Shown in pieces: positions 35,501 to 47,130 of a stretch of DNA of 64,000 nucleotides; within the stretch, counting starts at the first letter, position 1; each line of letters opens with the position of its first letter. The notes below the pieces were generated by a model, which saw nothing but the letters and a program-made list of their open reading frames with translations, was not told the origin of the DNA and did no database searches. The DNA is from Mesodorylaimus sp. YZB2_4 (lineage: Eukaryota > Nematoda > Enoplea > Dorylaimida > Dorylaimidae), in contig JASANH010000952.1 of the NCBI GenBank assembly GCA_030248295.1, positions 62,001 to 126,000 on the forward strand, written 5' to 3'. Made by a program: the position numbers and the translations under genes.

Positions 35501-38500
35501 AAAGAAGGGACGGTGTTGTTGGCGACTGATGTTGCGTCGAGAGGATTGGATATAAAGAATATTGAACATGTCATTCATTATCAAGTGCCCAGGACTTCTG
35601 AGGTAAGTTTATTTAAATGGAGAGCCGCGGTGGCTCAGTTGGTTAAGGCGTTGGTCCCGCATTGCTTGGGTCAGCAATCCTGGCCGGGAGGCCGTGTTCT
35701 GTTCCGACTGAGGACGGCACTTTACATAGTAGGGATGTAGCCAGTTGCGCCACTTCCAGTTGCGCCATTCCCAATCGCGCCGTTTCTATTGTGGCATTCC
35801 CAATTACGCTGAGTCCCATTTGCGCTGTTTCCAATTGCGACATTGCTCTATTGCGCCGGATCCCATATGCGCCTAGTTGCACCATAGGCAGTTGCTCTTT
35901 TTTACTAAAAACTGGAACTTGTCTTTGAACGAACTTGCAAGAATGTGTCAACCAAAACCCCTGATGAAACTGAAACTAGCAAGACATGGGACTTGCCAGG
36001 TTGTAGGAACCCCACCGTTATCAAATTTGTTTTGCAATGTCAAAAGACGCTTAAATATGTCCGCAATAACATCCTGATTCAACTAAGGTCTAACGATAAG
36101 GGTCAAAATTTTGGATTGAAAAGCCCGAGCCGGCCCTGAAAGAAATCCTGTCCGCGATGATCGATACGAGTCCGATCTGACGTGCAGCAATGAAAGCGCT
36201 GAGGTGGTTCGGCATTCGCCCCCTTCGTATTGCTTGGGACGCTGCACTCGTTCTGGGTTACATTCCCGCTGAAGGAGCTCAGTTGGCGACCTAGCTAACT
36301 TGTACATAAATTCGCTGACCTTGCAACCCTAGGCCGTGGGTGCCTCACCCAGCACCTTCGAGGTGCTCCGAATGGAGAGATGGAAGCCAAACGAGGGGAC
36401 AGTCTCAGCTATCGAACACCGGTAGGGTTCAAACCCCAACAGCGATCGTGCGAGGAAGTCGGTGTCCTGTCCAGGATGCCCTCGCCCCGCTGATATCAGG
36501 GTTATCACGTGTCAATCCAATTTGAAGCAGACTCGCCGAAATGGCGCTAATGGAAATAGCGCAAGTGCAAACGGCGCATCTGAGGCAAAGCGCAAGTAAG
36601 AACGGCGGAACTGGGGGGATGGCGCAGTCGGGAAATGGCGCAATTGGGATCGGGGCAATTGAGAAAAGCGCTACTGGGAACGGCGCTATTGGCCTACAAC
36701 CCTTTAGTAAGCCCGCTCTCAGAGTGGGAATCGGTCCTCGACTGCGGTTTAGTACATAAGTCCGTCGCTGGCCCTGGCTCTGGGTGACTTACTCGGTACC
36801 GTCATGTGGCGGACGCCGAACTAGTAGAGAATCAGGAAACTGGTCCTCGAACACCAGCCGGGAAGGTCCTGGGACGCTGGTGCAGGCGCAAGATGCCTCG
36901 TGTGCAGGTGCAGTGGAGACGCGCAGAGGGAAGCTGCCGTGAGAGCTGGTCACCTCACGGCCTCGCTTATATCATGACTGCTGACCGGCTATAGGCAAAA
37001 TGGGTTGGAAGTCTCGTGGCGAAATGAGGCGGCGGGCCTAACCCACAAAAGTTATAAAAAACCTGATTGTTGGACTGCTTAGGAAATCCAGCTGAAGTCA
37101 AAGTTTACGCCACTATTTTTATGCGAATAGCCAAATCAGTTGATTTTTAGATTTATGTTCATCGAAGTGGTAGGACAGCACGAGCGCACAAGCAAGGCTT
37201 GAGTGTGATGTTGGTCGATCCGAAGGACGTTAGCCATTATCGCAGGATTTGTAGGAATTTAAACAAAGGTGAAAGCGTCATTTGTTTCTTTTTAAAAATT
37301 GAGCATTTGATTGATTACCAATTACTTATCGATCAACTGCTGATTTTTTGTTTAGACAAAGATTTGGACGTGTTTCCGATCGATCCAAAGACGGTTCAAA
37401 TGGCGAAGGAACGTGTGCAGTTGGCCACGCTATTAGAATCGTTAGAACATCGCACAAAGCGGGATGAAATGCGAGAAAAATGGTTTGAGAGGGCGGCACG
37501 GGAAGCCGAGTTGGTGGATGATGAAGACGAAAGGTAAGTAATTAATTGGTAAGACATGATTTTGGCTGGCGGGCCAGCGTCTGGATGCTGAGGAGGCAGC
37601 TTGGTTATAAACAGCATCCGAAACCTAGCGCTCGGCCAGAGGGGTCTAAAATCTTTTGGGGGCTTAAAAGGGGGGTCCAGGAAGCAAAAACACAAATTTT
37701 TCACCAATGCGTTATAAACTTGTTTCATTAACAAGGTTCACACACAAGGTAAAATGATTTTTCCAAACCCCAGGCAAAAATTACTTAATCTCCCAGTTTG
37801 AAACCCTTGAAATGCAACCTTTAAGTTTTCCCTGATTTCGGCTGGAAGACTCTTTTTTCCCCTTATTTTTCCATGTTTCCTAGACTAAAATCAAAATTAT
37901 TCTCTGAATTTTCACGACTTGAACCCTGAAATGCAATTTTTTGCTGATTTTGGCTCAAAGATTCTCATTTTCCCTGATTTTTGCAGGTCTTTCGCACAGT
38001 TTTCAAACTTTTTAAGGTTTTTAAACCGGAACCAACCCTGCTCAGCCTGAGCCTTGTGATCGTACTGCATTCCGTTGCTTGCACACACGGTTTTGAGGCA
38101 GCAATATTCATTCGACAGAGAAGGTCTCCCGTTGGTTGCAGCGTACCCGTTTTCTAGCAGGGACACAAGGTTTAAGTCTGGCAGTGTGGCTAGCACTGGA
38201 GTTCAGTCGGCGTTGTCAATTTTGTAATATTAAAATCTTGAAAAACTGAGCATCATAGCGCGCGGCAAATTAAAAAAAATTGATTTTCGCGAGCTCTCCT
38301 ATAATTTACTTCAGTGCTTCTGACTTGTACCAAGCTACACCGCATACACCCTTGACCCTGCCGCGCCGCGCCAAAAGTCGCGGCAAGGTCAGGATTGCGG
38401 TGGGGCTCACCAACTTTTGGCTCATCGAGGATTGGGGGGGGGGGGGGGGGTCACTAAGTTTTGGCTTGTCTAGAGGGGGGGGGGGTCAGACCCGTTTTTC

Positions 38501-39470
38501 AAGATTTTAATATTACAAAATTGACAATTTGGTTAGCCCAGGGGGGATCACGGGGGTACACCCTCATGCTCAAATGCTGGATAAATGCATTTGCGGAATA
38601 AATGCAGATTGCATGAAGGTTTCCCGCTTTTGTTAAATTTTAGTTTTTTGTGGGAAAATCTGTAATTCACGCTTGATTTGTGAAATAGGCTTCCGTTTTA
38701 GCAGCGGTGCCTGCTAGCGGTAATTACCTCGTTTTCCCTGAGTTCGTCGCATTAGAGATGGGTGCAACAAACAGATGCCTTTTGTGCCCATTCATGAGAC
38801 TTGTTATGAACTGATTTCTGGTGCTCATTTTCTGTCGTGGTCCAAATGCTGGGGTGGGGGGGGGGCTCGTTCACTTGCTGATTTCCCGCGATTTTTCAAA
38901 TTTGGCTTTTATCGAAGCTGCTGTATTTCTCGACTTTTTTAAAGATACGGAAGTATGCTATAACGATTGATAGCAATAAGTTACTCGTTTTTTTCCTAAG
39001 TGTAGGAGTAGTAAGGCGAAGCTTGCGCTCTTGGCAACTGTTTAGCTGATAAGGTGATTCCCTAGAGTCTAGAGATAGCCTATCCACAAAAAATCACAAT
39101 GTGATTGACCATGCGTGGGAACTGCAATAGGTGCACATATCGGCCCTTTTCGTTCAGATTTCGCTCTCGCAAATCGGAAGGGGAGGATGGAAATACGCGG
39201 AAGGAAATACGGATATTGCAAGGTCGTTTAAACGCCTTATTGTGTATTCCTGTGAAGAAACGAGAGCCAGTAACAAAATACCCGACTGCTTATCAGCTGC
39301 ATGTGTCATCGACGGGTGCATCGGACAGTGATCGAGTGAAGCCAGCAATTGAGGCGGTCAGTGAAGCGAGAGAGAGAAGCAGGCAATTAGCTAAGAAAGT
39401 AGGGCTGAGAAAAATTGGAAGGCGGAAGAAAGAAACCAAGAAAAGAAAGGATAAGCAGGAGCGAAAATAG
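29535..39470 (+). CDS. DDX24: DEAD-box RNA helicase, DDX24/Mak5 type, 13 exons
   Basis: ATP-dependent RNA helicase expected in the nucleolus, where DDX24/Mak5 acts in large ribosomal subunit assembly. Exons: 29535-29675, 29739-29940, 30363-30529, 31083-31271, 33391-33501, 33551-33672, 33772-33899, 34126-34247, 35269-35446 (or 35455), 35499-35602, 37151-37268, 37356-37533 and 39158-39470. They join in phase to 690 residues. The N-terminus has the family's [10 protein letters not shown] segment, then a Lys-rich low-complexity nuclear-type tract. Motifs in order: Q-motif region [12 protein letters not shown], motif I AAETGSGKT (about 167-175), Ia PTREL, ATPGR (about 259), motif II DETD (about 288), [16 protein letters not shown] and [10 protein letters not shown] (about 492). 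VPRTSE and DRMVEKGHF are DDX24 signatures. The tail is basic. Two tandem donors end exon 9. Introns 4, 8 and 10 carry transposons. Confidence 0.93.
31442..33316 (-). mobile_element. Decayed hAT transposase remnant in a helicase intron
   Basis: Minus-strand reading with stops and frameshifts gives pieces of an hAT transposase of the ZNF862-like sort. These are [14 protein letters not shown] and WGFASD near 33.05-32.85 kb, [14 protein letters not shown] with [14 protein letters not shown] near 32.8 kb, and the C-terminal dimerisation block [20 protein letters not shown] near 31.8 kb. An 11-base direct repeat TCAGCCTATAA at 31442-31452 and 33306-33316 brackets the piece and may preserve the target duplication. 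It is not functional as read. Confidence 0.75.
34492..34506. repeat. Left target-site duplication of a SINE
   Basis: AGTAAGGTGGAAAAG matches 34943-34957 (AGTAAGGTGGAGAAG) with one difference and abuts the SINE tail. Confidence 0.7.
34507..34942 (-). mobile_element. tRNA-derived SINE, full-length copy
   Basis: On the minus strand it begins at GAGCCGCGGTGG, with an A-box-like TGGGTCAGTTGG, followed by GTTAAGGCGTTGGTCCCGCA. It runs about 436 bases to an A-rich tail ending ACCCACAAAAATC. It is flanked by a 15-base duplication with one mismatch. The copy at 35622-37060 matches along its whole length. It sits in intron 8 of the helicase gene, opposite to transcription. Confidence 0.8.
35725..36701. 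mobile_element. Foldback-type element with 15-bp tandem repeat arms
   Basis: The left arm (35733-35890) is a degenerate tandem of about 15-base units like TTGCGCCATTCCCAA. The right arm (36537-36701) is the same in inverse (GGCGCAATTGGGA). The outermost parts, GGGATGTAGCCAGTTGCGCC and GGGTTGTAGGCCAATAGCGCC (after complementing), are inverted copies. The target duplication CTTTA lies at 35720-35724 and 36702-36706. The layout is like the sea urchin TU and Drosophila FB elements. The interior has no transposase and carries another SINE-like piece at 36300-36520. Confidence 0.7.
36300..36520 (+). repeat. SINE-like fragment nested in the foldback element
   Basis: Matches the minus-strand repeat at 2640-3005. 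It includes GGTAGGGTTCAAACCCC, which resembles a B-box region. It is nested within the foldback element, which is itself nested in a SINE inside a helicase intron. Confidence 0.6.
38214..38526. mobile_element. 313-bp inverted-repeat element with poly-G core
   Basis: Perfect 33-base inverted arms lie at 38214-38246 and 38494-38526 (TGTCAATTTTGTAATATTAA at the outer edge). The interior contains runs of about 18 G (38432-38450) and about 12 G (38473-38484). No flanking duplication is obvious. It sits in the last helicase intron. Confidence 0.65.
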
Positions 39471-40054
39471 CAGTTTGTCAAACATGCTGACGGTTTTGAA
39501 GGATTTGCGTTATCTGTCGTAAGGAAAGTGGTATGAGTAAATTCTTGCTGATGGTAAAATGGGACCGTTTCAGCAGACGATACGGTAGGCGTCTGCCTTT
39601 CACAGTGGTGCGCAATAACCAGCGAGTGTTCGGTCATGTTCGCAGAAGTTATTCTGGGCGCGCATGTCGATTTGCCCTGGGCATACTGTACATGGGTGGG
39701 CGCTGTAGTAACTCGAAGATGACTCGAACACAGACGCCCTGCAGTGCTTATATTCGAACGAAGATTGTGCGCTACATTCAAGCTAGAGTACACGTACGGG
39801 TATAATATTGTACGTACAGCACTGCTACTGTGGAATACTCTTTTCATCATCTTCAGAGTTGTATGTCAATAGAATGCAAAGAAAAGGAAATAGAGGATTG
39901 TAATCGTCGTTTGTGCAGGGCAATAATCAGGTCGTGTATCTTTGCCCGTTCTGATCGGCTTGAGAGAACAGCACAGACGTCGATAGAGACGCTCAGCTGG
40001 ATGATACTATCCGCATCGTTTGGTGGGATCGTATCCTGTACATACAGGCGTTTG

Positions 40055-41068
40055 CTAGGTTTCTCTCCTCCTGTCGCTGACCAGTTCTATGGCTCGCCAT
40101 TGGCATTTGACTGCACTGGCAACAGCGACCGTAAGTCTTCTGTACCTGCGCTGTGTGAGCAGCGTGATCAGGGCATTGCCCACTGGATGAGCAATCATGA
40201 GCGTGAAAAAGCAAACCAGCAGCACTTGCTGCGCGTAATTTCCTTCCGTGGAAGTCGTGCCATTTATGATATACCATACTCGATATGGAACGCAGCTGAG
40301 ACAAGACCATAGAGTGGTCGTGAATACGAAGCCTAGTCTGCCAACATTTGCTCGCCCATTCGAACTTTTCTGGCTCACTGTGTCATCAGCCAGTTTAAAT
40401 TTGCCGCGTTTCACGATAGCTTTAAAGGCTACGACTGCGATGGTATAACTCAAAGCACCAGCTACCAAAATGGGTGTGATGAAAAATACAGTGCTAAAAA
40501 CGATGTATGCACGTTTTGAGACAGTGATCAGACATCGATCGTCGAAATGTGTCAATGGTCCAAAGGTGAACAGTATAGTCCACATGAATGCTATGCCCCA
40601 ACATGCCAGGATGGCCATCCTTGCACGCCGTCTGGTCACCAAGGACGTGTAATGCAAGGGTCGCACGATGGCTACGAACTTGTCAATATTCAAGCACAAT
40701 AGACTCGTACTCGAGGCAACAGTGCCCAAATGACTCGACAGAATATTAATGCGACAAAATAAAGCGTTTTGGTCAAGCGCTATTTGAAATCGATGCTTTA
40801 TTACTAATGGAACAGCGTAGAGAGCCAAAAAAATCAAATCTCCCGCCGTGATGCTTAGGATGAAATAATGATAAAGTAAGGGCGCCAGTTTTGAATTTTG
40901 GAGAATACTAAAGTGGATGGAACAGATTAGGATGAATAGCACAATCGGTGCTCCGCCGCAAATCAAAATCAAAAGGGTATAAGAAAAATACGTGTCCAAA
41001 GTGGTGGAGCCGAATTCATAAAATGAAGTGTCAAGGGACTCGTTGTCGCTTATATTATTCATTTTCAT
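40055..41068 (-). CDS. Rhodopsin-like GPCR, intronless
   Basis: Seven-pass receptor of 337 residues on one exon. The start at 41068 (MKMNNISDNES) is preferred over the longer open frame because it puts an Asn-glycosylated N-terminus directly before TM1. A second Met two codons on is also possible. TM1 is TLLILICGGAPIVLFILICS, and TM3 leads into LCLNIDKFVAIVRPLHY, with DKF in place of DRY. TM4 has the conserved Trp (CWGIAF). The TM6 counterpart LWSCLSCVPYRVWYI retains Cys-x-x-Pro-Tyr. TM7 reads IAHPVGNALI, so HPVGN replaces NPxxY and the Tyr is absent. Class A is clear and the ligand is not. It lies convergent with the helicase gene, 585 bases from its stop. Confidence 0.88.
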   Translation of the reverse strand: MKMNNISDNESLDTSFYEFGSTTLDTYFSYTLLILICGGAPIVLFILICSIHFSILQNSKLAPLLYHYFILSITAGDLIFLALYAVPLVIKHRFQIALDQNALFCRINILSSHLGTVASSTSLLCLNIDKFVAIVRPLHYTSLVTRRRARMAILACWGIAFMWTILFTFGPLTHFDDRCLITVSKRAYIVFSTVFFITPILVAGALSYTIAVVAFKAIVKRGKFKLADDTVSQKSSNGRANVGRLGFVFTTTLWSCLSCVPYRVWYIINGTTSTEGNYAQQVLLVCFFTLMIAHPVGNALITLLTQRRYRRLTVAVASAVKCQWRAIELVSDRRRET

Positions 41069-43242
41069 AAATAAAAGATAGCAGTGACAAAAATGTCCTT
41101 TCCGTTGCGAGTCCGCTTCTTCGAAGAGAACTGGTCGATGGAAGAATGAGGCTGGTAGGTAAGGGAGAAAACGGCTCTGGAAAGAGGTTGCCAAATCAGG
41201 CGGACACACCAACACGATTATGTCGTGTCAGAGCCAAGAGAAATTTTATTTGTTTAGTTCAGCTCCTCCTTTGGCCAGTGACAGAAGGCCGCGCTTGAAA
41301 AGAGCTTGTCACTAAGTATCTTGTTTCAGCTGCTAGTCCGAAACACCTTCCCCCGGACTCGTAAATGCCAGACACCCAGTCACCGGAGAGGCTTAATAGA
41401 TGGGCTGGGTGTCAAGAGGGTGCTTGAAGGCACCATACCCTGGGGTTTATTATTCTTTTTGAACAGGAGAACAAACGCTTTGAAAGAGGGCCGAACAGAA
41501 AACATGTCTTATGACCGCATCGAAAATCACGTGCGAGTCTTGTTTGGTGACAAGCTGATAGAAAATCTTATTTTTGCAAAACAGCTCTTTTGAAACGGCA
41601 TGGGGTGTGTCGCGAACGCGAGCAAAGATCAAGGTTGTCATAGCATAGGAGTGCTAGTGATGTAAAGTGAGAATGTAAAGGTGGTGATAGAGGATTCTTG
41701 AGATAATGAGAGTGTCGTTTTTGGGTGAATCGAGTGTACGGTTCGTTATCAAGTGTGTCTCCAAAATATACTATATTTGAATCAAATCAACGCGTGATTC
41801 CGTCGTCGCAAGATCAATTTCCACTGCGCGATCAATCGACGACAGGGTGCAGCTGTGTGCTCGCATTTGCTGGATATGGGGCTCTAAGAGCACCTGTAAT
41901 ATAGTCTCAACAACTGTTATAGCTATGCCAACGTGCGCACGACGCCTCTAGATATTGCTAGTGACTATATTCTGTACAGTACTGTATATCCCTGACATAA
42001 AGCGGAATTTTCCTGCACCTAAATTATTGAACCCGCTGTGTAACTGCGACTTGAGACTTGACACCCTCTCTGCCAAGCAAGAACCACTCGCTCAACTTTT
42101 CCTCTTTAAGCTTAGCTTAGCTGCCTGCCAAGGTTTCCATAATTGAGCGGACAACAAATATGGTCTTCCAATACAAACAATACACAGAGCTCAGTGCAAT
42201 ACGTTGTTTCAGGTGAAATTGCTGTTACGAACTGGAAGCGACTACAGCAGTGCTTGCAGCGTAAGCTCTGCTCTGAAGAGCTTCAGAAAATCTGGAGCGC
42301 TTTTGACACAAGGCTGTTTGGAGGGAAAAGAATTTCTCAGTATAGTACAATAATGGGACATATATAGTGCGCCCAGGTATTCAGAGATAACTGTAAACTC
42401 CATGGGAGGAGACCTCGAATCTGACGCGGACACAAGAAGACCCGAGTTCTTACTGCGTTGGCTTCACCCAGAAGCCGAACTACGAGTAAAATCAGGGAAG
42501 CCGTGCAAAAAATATAAGACCAGAAAGAAAAAAGTGCAACGAGAAAATTTGGAATAGCGTGGGCATGAGAGCAGCGAGAGGAGACATTGGGACTTCTTGT
42601 GATGTCATCTATGCTTGGTGGTTTCTTTTCTGCGCTGACAATTGCACGTCACGCGTAATTGCAGCTTTAGCACAGCAAAAAATCAATTATCTACCAATGC
42701 GATCGCCATCTTTCTAGCTTCGAACTGAAAAAGAACGTAGGTGTTGTGCTAAAGGTCTGTGTGCTCATCAATTCCTGTCAACAGATGCTGATTCTAAACG
42801 GAATTTAGGCGAGGTCAAATTTTCTCATTTTGTTTCATTACACATTTCATGAAACATTCGATCGTATGAGAAAATTTTTTATACGCGGTTTCTTATAGCG
42901 CTTGCCCATTGTGCATGTTATCATTTAGAAATCTGATCTCAAGCACTCAGAACACTGTATGTTCAGGTCTGTGGTCTTTTATTAGCGGGCACATCTGTGA
43001 TTAGTTCGTTATTCGATGCCTCGTGCTTCCTCGTCAATTCAGTGATTCGACTACCCTTGCCTTCGTGACTTGCAATTGAACACCTGGATTCCACAATCGT
43101 GTTTCTTACTATAAATACGGTACAGTACGGTACAGCTGCAGTAATTACATGCAATAGGGGCTAAACTCGGTCAACGCATCCGGATTCAATGATATCACGG
43201 AAAATGTGGACCTGACAAAAAAACGGAAAATAGTCAATCTTT
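41069..43242. other. Spacer between GPCR genes
   Basis: No family-level match. An exon-like open frame at about 42210-42360 follows GTTTCAG and encodes a basic, Trp-containing stretch, but it has no partner exon that I can find. The presumed 3' flank of the next receptor includes an AATAAA on the minus strand near 42.98 kb. Confidence 0.35.
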
Positions 43243-44418
43243 TCAGACACCTGAACCGATTCTGAGATCTTGTACACCCTCAGGTTTGCTAAACGCACTT
43301 ACAAGTTTTCCGTACAAGTCCTTAAACGTAACACGAAAGTTTTTAAGAAATACCACATAAAACAGGAACAGTCCGCCATGAGCATAAGCTAACACCGACT
43401 CGCCTATGGCGCTCAGAATGATATCGATGACCACTATGGGTCTATGCGAATAATACAAATACATAAAAGAGCACGAATAAGTTTCAGGGTAGGATTTTCT
43501 CACACGACCAAAAAGATGCACAATTGCAGTCACCAGTCCAACATCAAACAGCATAAGCCCCATATCGATCAACTGAAAACGGGCCAGATAAAGCATGTGC
43601 TGGTACTCATTTTGGGCGGTGTCGCCAAAGGCCAAACTGGTTATTTGTCTACCACGAACTTGTAATTTTGTGATGATCACGCAACTAAATCCTATCAAAG
43701 ACGCAATCACCAAAAGTTTGATCGTCACAATTAGATATATGACACAAGTCAGGTACGCCCTTTGCTTGCCTAACCAGTTCAGCTCTAAGGCATCGCTGGT
43801 TTGGGAGATTGAAACTTCAGCAAGCCACACCACTTCTAACAAGCTAATGAGAACAGCTGCCACAAGCCATTTCCTAAAAATCTTCTCGCTCATATTTGAA
43901 TATTTAGCGGGGCGTGCGAGTGCCATGAATCGGTCGAAGGTCAGTGCGGCAGACAGCACACACACGATCAACTTGCACATGCGCATCAGGGTGGGCATGA
44001 GTCGCTGGCCCAGAAACTTTGACCAGAACAAGGACATGTTTCCTTGCGAGTACATCGATCGAAACAGGTACCCCTCGTAAGTGGACCCCACGCTGAATAA
44101 GGCCTGGCCAATCAGAAACACGGAAATGGCACGAAGAAACTGGAATGTGGTCCCTGGCATTTGGGAAAGCTGTAAAGTGAGGAACAATAACACGTTGCCA
44201 ATGATTCCGATGGGCACCAGGGTGGTTTGACACAGCCAGTAAGCTTTAGCGAAAACTTCTGATCGGAAGGCTTCTAAGCTGGTGCGCCAAATGCAGAAGG
44301 TATAAATAGCGTCATCTGACCAAGTGCAATTCTCAATTATCTTATCTAAAACCTTAACGAAAGGTGGCACAAAGCAGTTTTCTAAAGCATTTGACTTGCT
44401 CGTTAGATTGACCAGCAT
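43243..44418 (-). CDS. Rhodopsin-like GPCR, intronless, cluster member 1
   Basis: 391-residue seven-pass receptor from a real ATG at 44418. The N-terminus has N-glycosylation sites and paired Cys. TM1 is TTLVPIGIIGNVLLFLTL and TM2 FLRAISVFLIGQALFSVG. TM3 runs CKLIVCVLSAALTFDRFMALARPAKY with DRF for DRY. TM5 is LIVTIKLLVIASLIGFSCVI, TM6 LIDMGLMLFDVGLVTAIVHLF and TM7 IILSAIGESVLAYAHGGLFLFY, followed by a basic helix-8-like LKNFR. NPxxY is not recognisable. The same family is encoded at 52512 (+) and 55764 (-). The core DNA is nearly identical to the third copy while the first 60 or so codons and the tail differ. Confidence 0.87.
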   Translation of the reverse strand: MLVNLTSKSNALENCFVPPFVKVLDKIIENCTWSDDAIYTFCIWRTSLEAFRSEVFAKAYWLCQTTLVPIGIIGNVLLFLTLQLSQMPGTTFQFLRAISVFLIGQALFSVGSTYEGYLFRSMYSQGNMSLFWSKFLGQRLMPTLMRMCKLIVCVLSAALTFDRFMALARPAKYSNMSEKIFRKWLVAAVLISLLEVVWLAEVSISQTSDALELNWLGKQRAYLTCVIYLIVTIKLLVIASLIGFSCVIITKLQVRGRQITSLAFGDTAQNEYQHMLYLARFQLIDMGLMLFDVGLVTAIVHLFGRVRKSYPETYSCSFMYLYYSHRPIVVIDIILSAIGESVLAYAHGGLFLFYVVFLKNFRVTFKDLYGKLVSAFSKPEGVQDLRIGSGV

Positions 44419-47130
44419 CTCGAGACTGTTCGCAAAACGTTTTAAGTCAAGTTCTCACGCTCTTCTTGAGTTGTACGAACCACTTCTGAACACTGGTAAA
44501 AATTTTGAGATGTCAGTTAACCCTATAAGCTGATCCTCAGGAGGCACCTCGATACTCCAAGGTCAAAAGTGCATTTGAAACTCGAGCATGTCAGAATGGT
44601 CGTCTGATCGCGACCATTTAATGGGCGGAATAATGGTAGTAAATGATCCTGACAATATGATTCAGTATGAATAAGTTCCTGAAATGGCATACAAAAATGC
44701 GCCGCTTATGGCTTTGATTTTAATGAGTCATTCAATACCTCAGGCGGGTGAGTGGGTGAGTTTGGTGAAGCCTGGAAAAAACACTGCACGAGGGAATATT
44801 TTGAGCATCTAGCTGATAGCCTCGCAGAGACTGCTGGGCCAAAAACACTCTCTGTGCGACAGAGCACCCCTTGTCAGATTGATGTGCGTAGGTAGAGAGC
44901 AACGAGAGCAACCCTGAATCTAATCTTCAGAATGGAGAAACTTAACGAAGAACCTTACCAACGACGGCGTGAGTGCTCTGTTACAGAGAGAATGGTGGCA
45001 TGGGAGACTATAACTTCTCGAAGGTAATAAAAAGAACTTGACAGGAGTCTCTAAGGCACAGTAGCCCGCGTCACATCTGCTCATCCCTCCGACTCATTTG
45101 AGCTGAGTTTCACTGAAAAACCTTAGAAAAAGCCCACATCGAATCTCGCAATCAAGAACAAGAAGCCTTGCAGAGTGGAATGCAGGGATGTCTGCGAGCT
45201 CGGACCCCTCGCCATGTGTATCCCCCTGCTGCGTGCTCTTGTCAATGGCTTTTTTGGCGGGAAACGCATTTCAAATTTATGGCGGAATTCCAAGCAATTT
45301 AGTGCCATCATAGCATTAGCAACCTTTATCTGAATTTCTTCCGTTCAACACTACTCATCTTGTTGGCTGAATAAGGTCATCGTTCTGAGGTACGAGTATT
45401 GGTACCCACATCACTCAGAATTCATATGTAGGGTGCAACTACATAGGTACCAACCTACTGTACCAAGAGATCGGAACCTAAGCAAGACCAAAGCACGCCC
45501 GCATCTTCGCCATTACTATGGGCGTATACTCCCTAAAAGCGCGAAATGTGAGGTAATTTTTGGAAAAATCTTGCACGCACTAATAAAAGCATAAAATGGT
45601 ACAGTAATAATCGGAAAACTGATATAAAATTTGTTACGGAAACGTCAGTCACCAAACAGACAGCACTCTTCCTACCTTCAATCTTAGAATCTAAAAACAC
45701 GATTTAGAAAAGTGCTTGGATATATTTCGCCTCAACACGTTTTGACGCCGGCATCCTAATCATGACTCTAGTAAAATCCTTGACTCGCCCTACTCCATAC
45801 GAGGGTTCAGCAGGGGATGGCAAGCCACAGGAACGAGCCCACGCAGTATACGACACCTCGTGTTGAATTTATTGGCAGCAGTCCACAAAGGCCCCAAAGA
45901 GTCTACTCAGGGGGCGGGCCTGCGCCGATAGTGCTCACTCTCAGTTCAGATCAGGAACTCTAGACACAGTCCTCAGCCGATGCCTGCAAACCAAACCTCA
46001 CTGGACCTCGATCTCGCTCTCACTGTCGGTTTCGTGCCTGGCTCTGACTTCGGAGAGGGACCTGCTCGCTCAACCAGTGCACTGATAAGTATGGAGAGAC
46101 TATGTAGTCCACGCTATTACACTGTCGAGCCCGAGTGCTTGCGTAGGAAAAAGCTTGTCGTCGTAAAGGCGTCGTATTCGGCACTTTTCCCTAAACTATG
46201 TATCTAATAATGAGCCTACAAGGTATATGAACAGGAAATTAAATTCCGTTTCCTAACAAAGACCCTTTTTGCTTATTTATATGCAGTATATGCTTTCACC
46301 TGGTAGCAAATTTGTGTAAGGTGCAACTATTTCTAGCCCTAAGCATCCATAGAAAGAAACATTTGTAAGGCCTTTAGAATATTGGTGCGTTATCAGGTGT
46401 CTTGACGCACATAACTTTACAGCACACAAAGATCAATTAAGAAGTCCACAAAAATCTGCACCGGCGACTTGTGAGTCCAGTTCTTATAGAATTCAGTTAC
46501 TTGCTTGTACGAAAGCGCGTAAAAAGGGGACATTAGCGACACCTAATTTCGATCAGGGCCTTGCAAAGCCGTTTAAACTTGACTATGCGAGACTTCTGCT
46601 CTGTTTTGTTCTCATTCTTGGAAAGATAAGTGCCAAAACATACAATACAGTGTTATTTTAGCAGATGGTATTATTCATTGCCTATCGCACTCATTATTCC
46701 TCGATCCATACACCGGAAGATGTGCTGCAAACGAGTCTTGAACCGCTTCGTGCCTACAAGCAGTACTGGACCCCCGTTTATCCGCGACTCGTTGTTCTAT
46801 ATATGCGCTTGGATACAACCCGAGGGCCTAACACACATCCTTCAGTGACCGCTCAACTTGATCCTCTGTGCGCTCCGGTGTCTGATGCACCCAGCATTCG
46901 GAAGCCTTACATGGTTTCGTTTTCTAGGAGTTCTCGGCAGTCCACATTCCACGAGCCTCCAGACAATAAAAATTTGTCGTTCACTACCAAGAAGAATCCA
47001 GACAAGAGTTGCTAGGCCGTGGAATGACGAACGGAAATTTTTCTTACGCTTCTGCGGAAAAGGCTTAAGGCGGAGATTGAGTGCAAAAAAGCTTATTCAA
47101 ATCTTCATGGTCAGTATAAAGCGTTTGCTA
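44419..47130. other. Spacer, nothing firmly identified
   Basis: Unidentified open frames occur at 45980-46207 and 46665-47015, without family motifs or codon continuity on either side. They may be retroelement leftovers, because gypsy sequence begins just downstream. Confidence 0.35.

Larger units (their letters stand above)
35622..37060 (+). mobile_element. Same SINE, plus-strand copy split by a foldback element
   Basis: The head at 35622-35724 (GAGCCGCGGTGGCTCAGTTGG, A-box intact) and the tail at 36702 to about 37060 together match the 34.5-34.9 kb copy. The break falls within the GGCAACTTAGTAAGCCC segment. The insert between them is 977 bases. It lies in intron 10 of the helicase, only about 20 bases after the donor. 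Confidence 0.8.

Noticed and set aside
39293..39850. 185-codon minus-strand frame overlapping the last helicase exon
   Set aside because: It is antisense to well-supported coding sequence, and its product has no recognisable features.
43595..44080. Plus-strand 161-codon frame opposite GPCR member 1, repeated opposite member 3
   Set aside because: Antisense shadow that duplicates only because the two receptor genes are near-identical.
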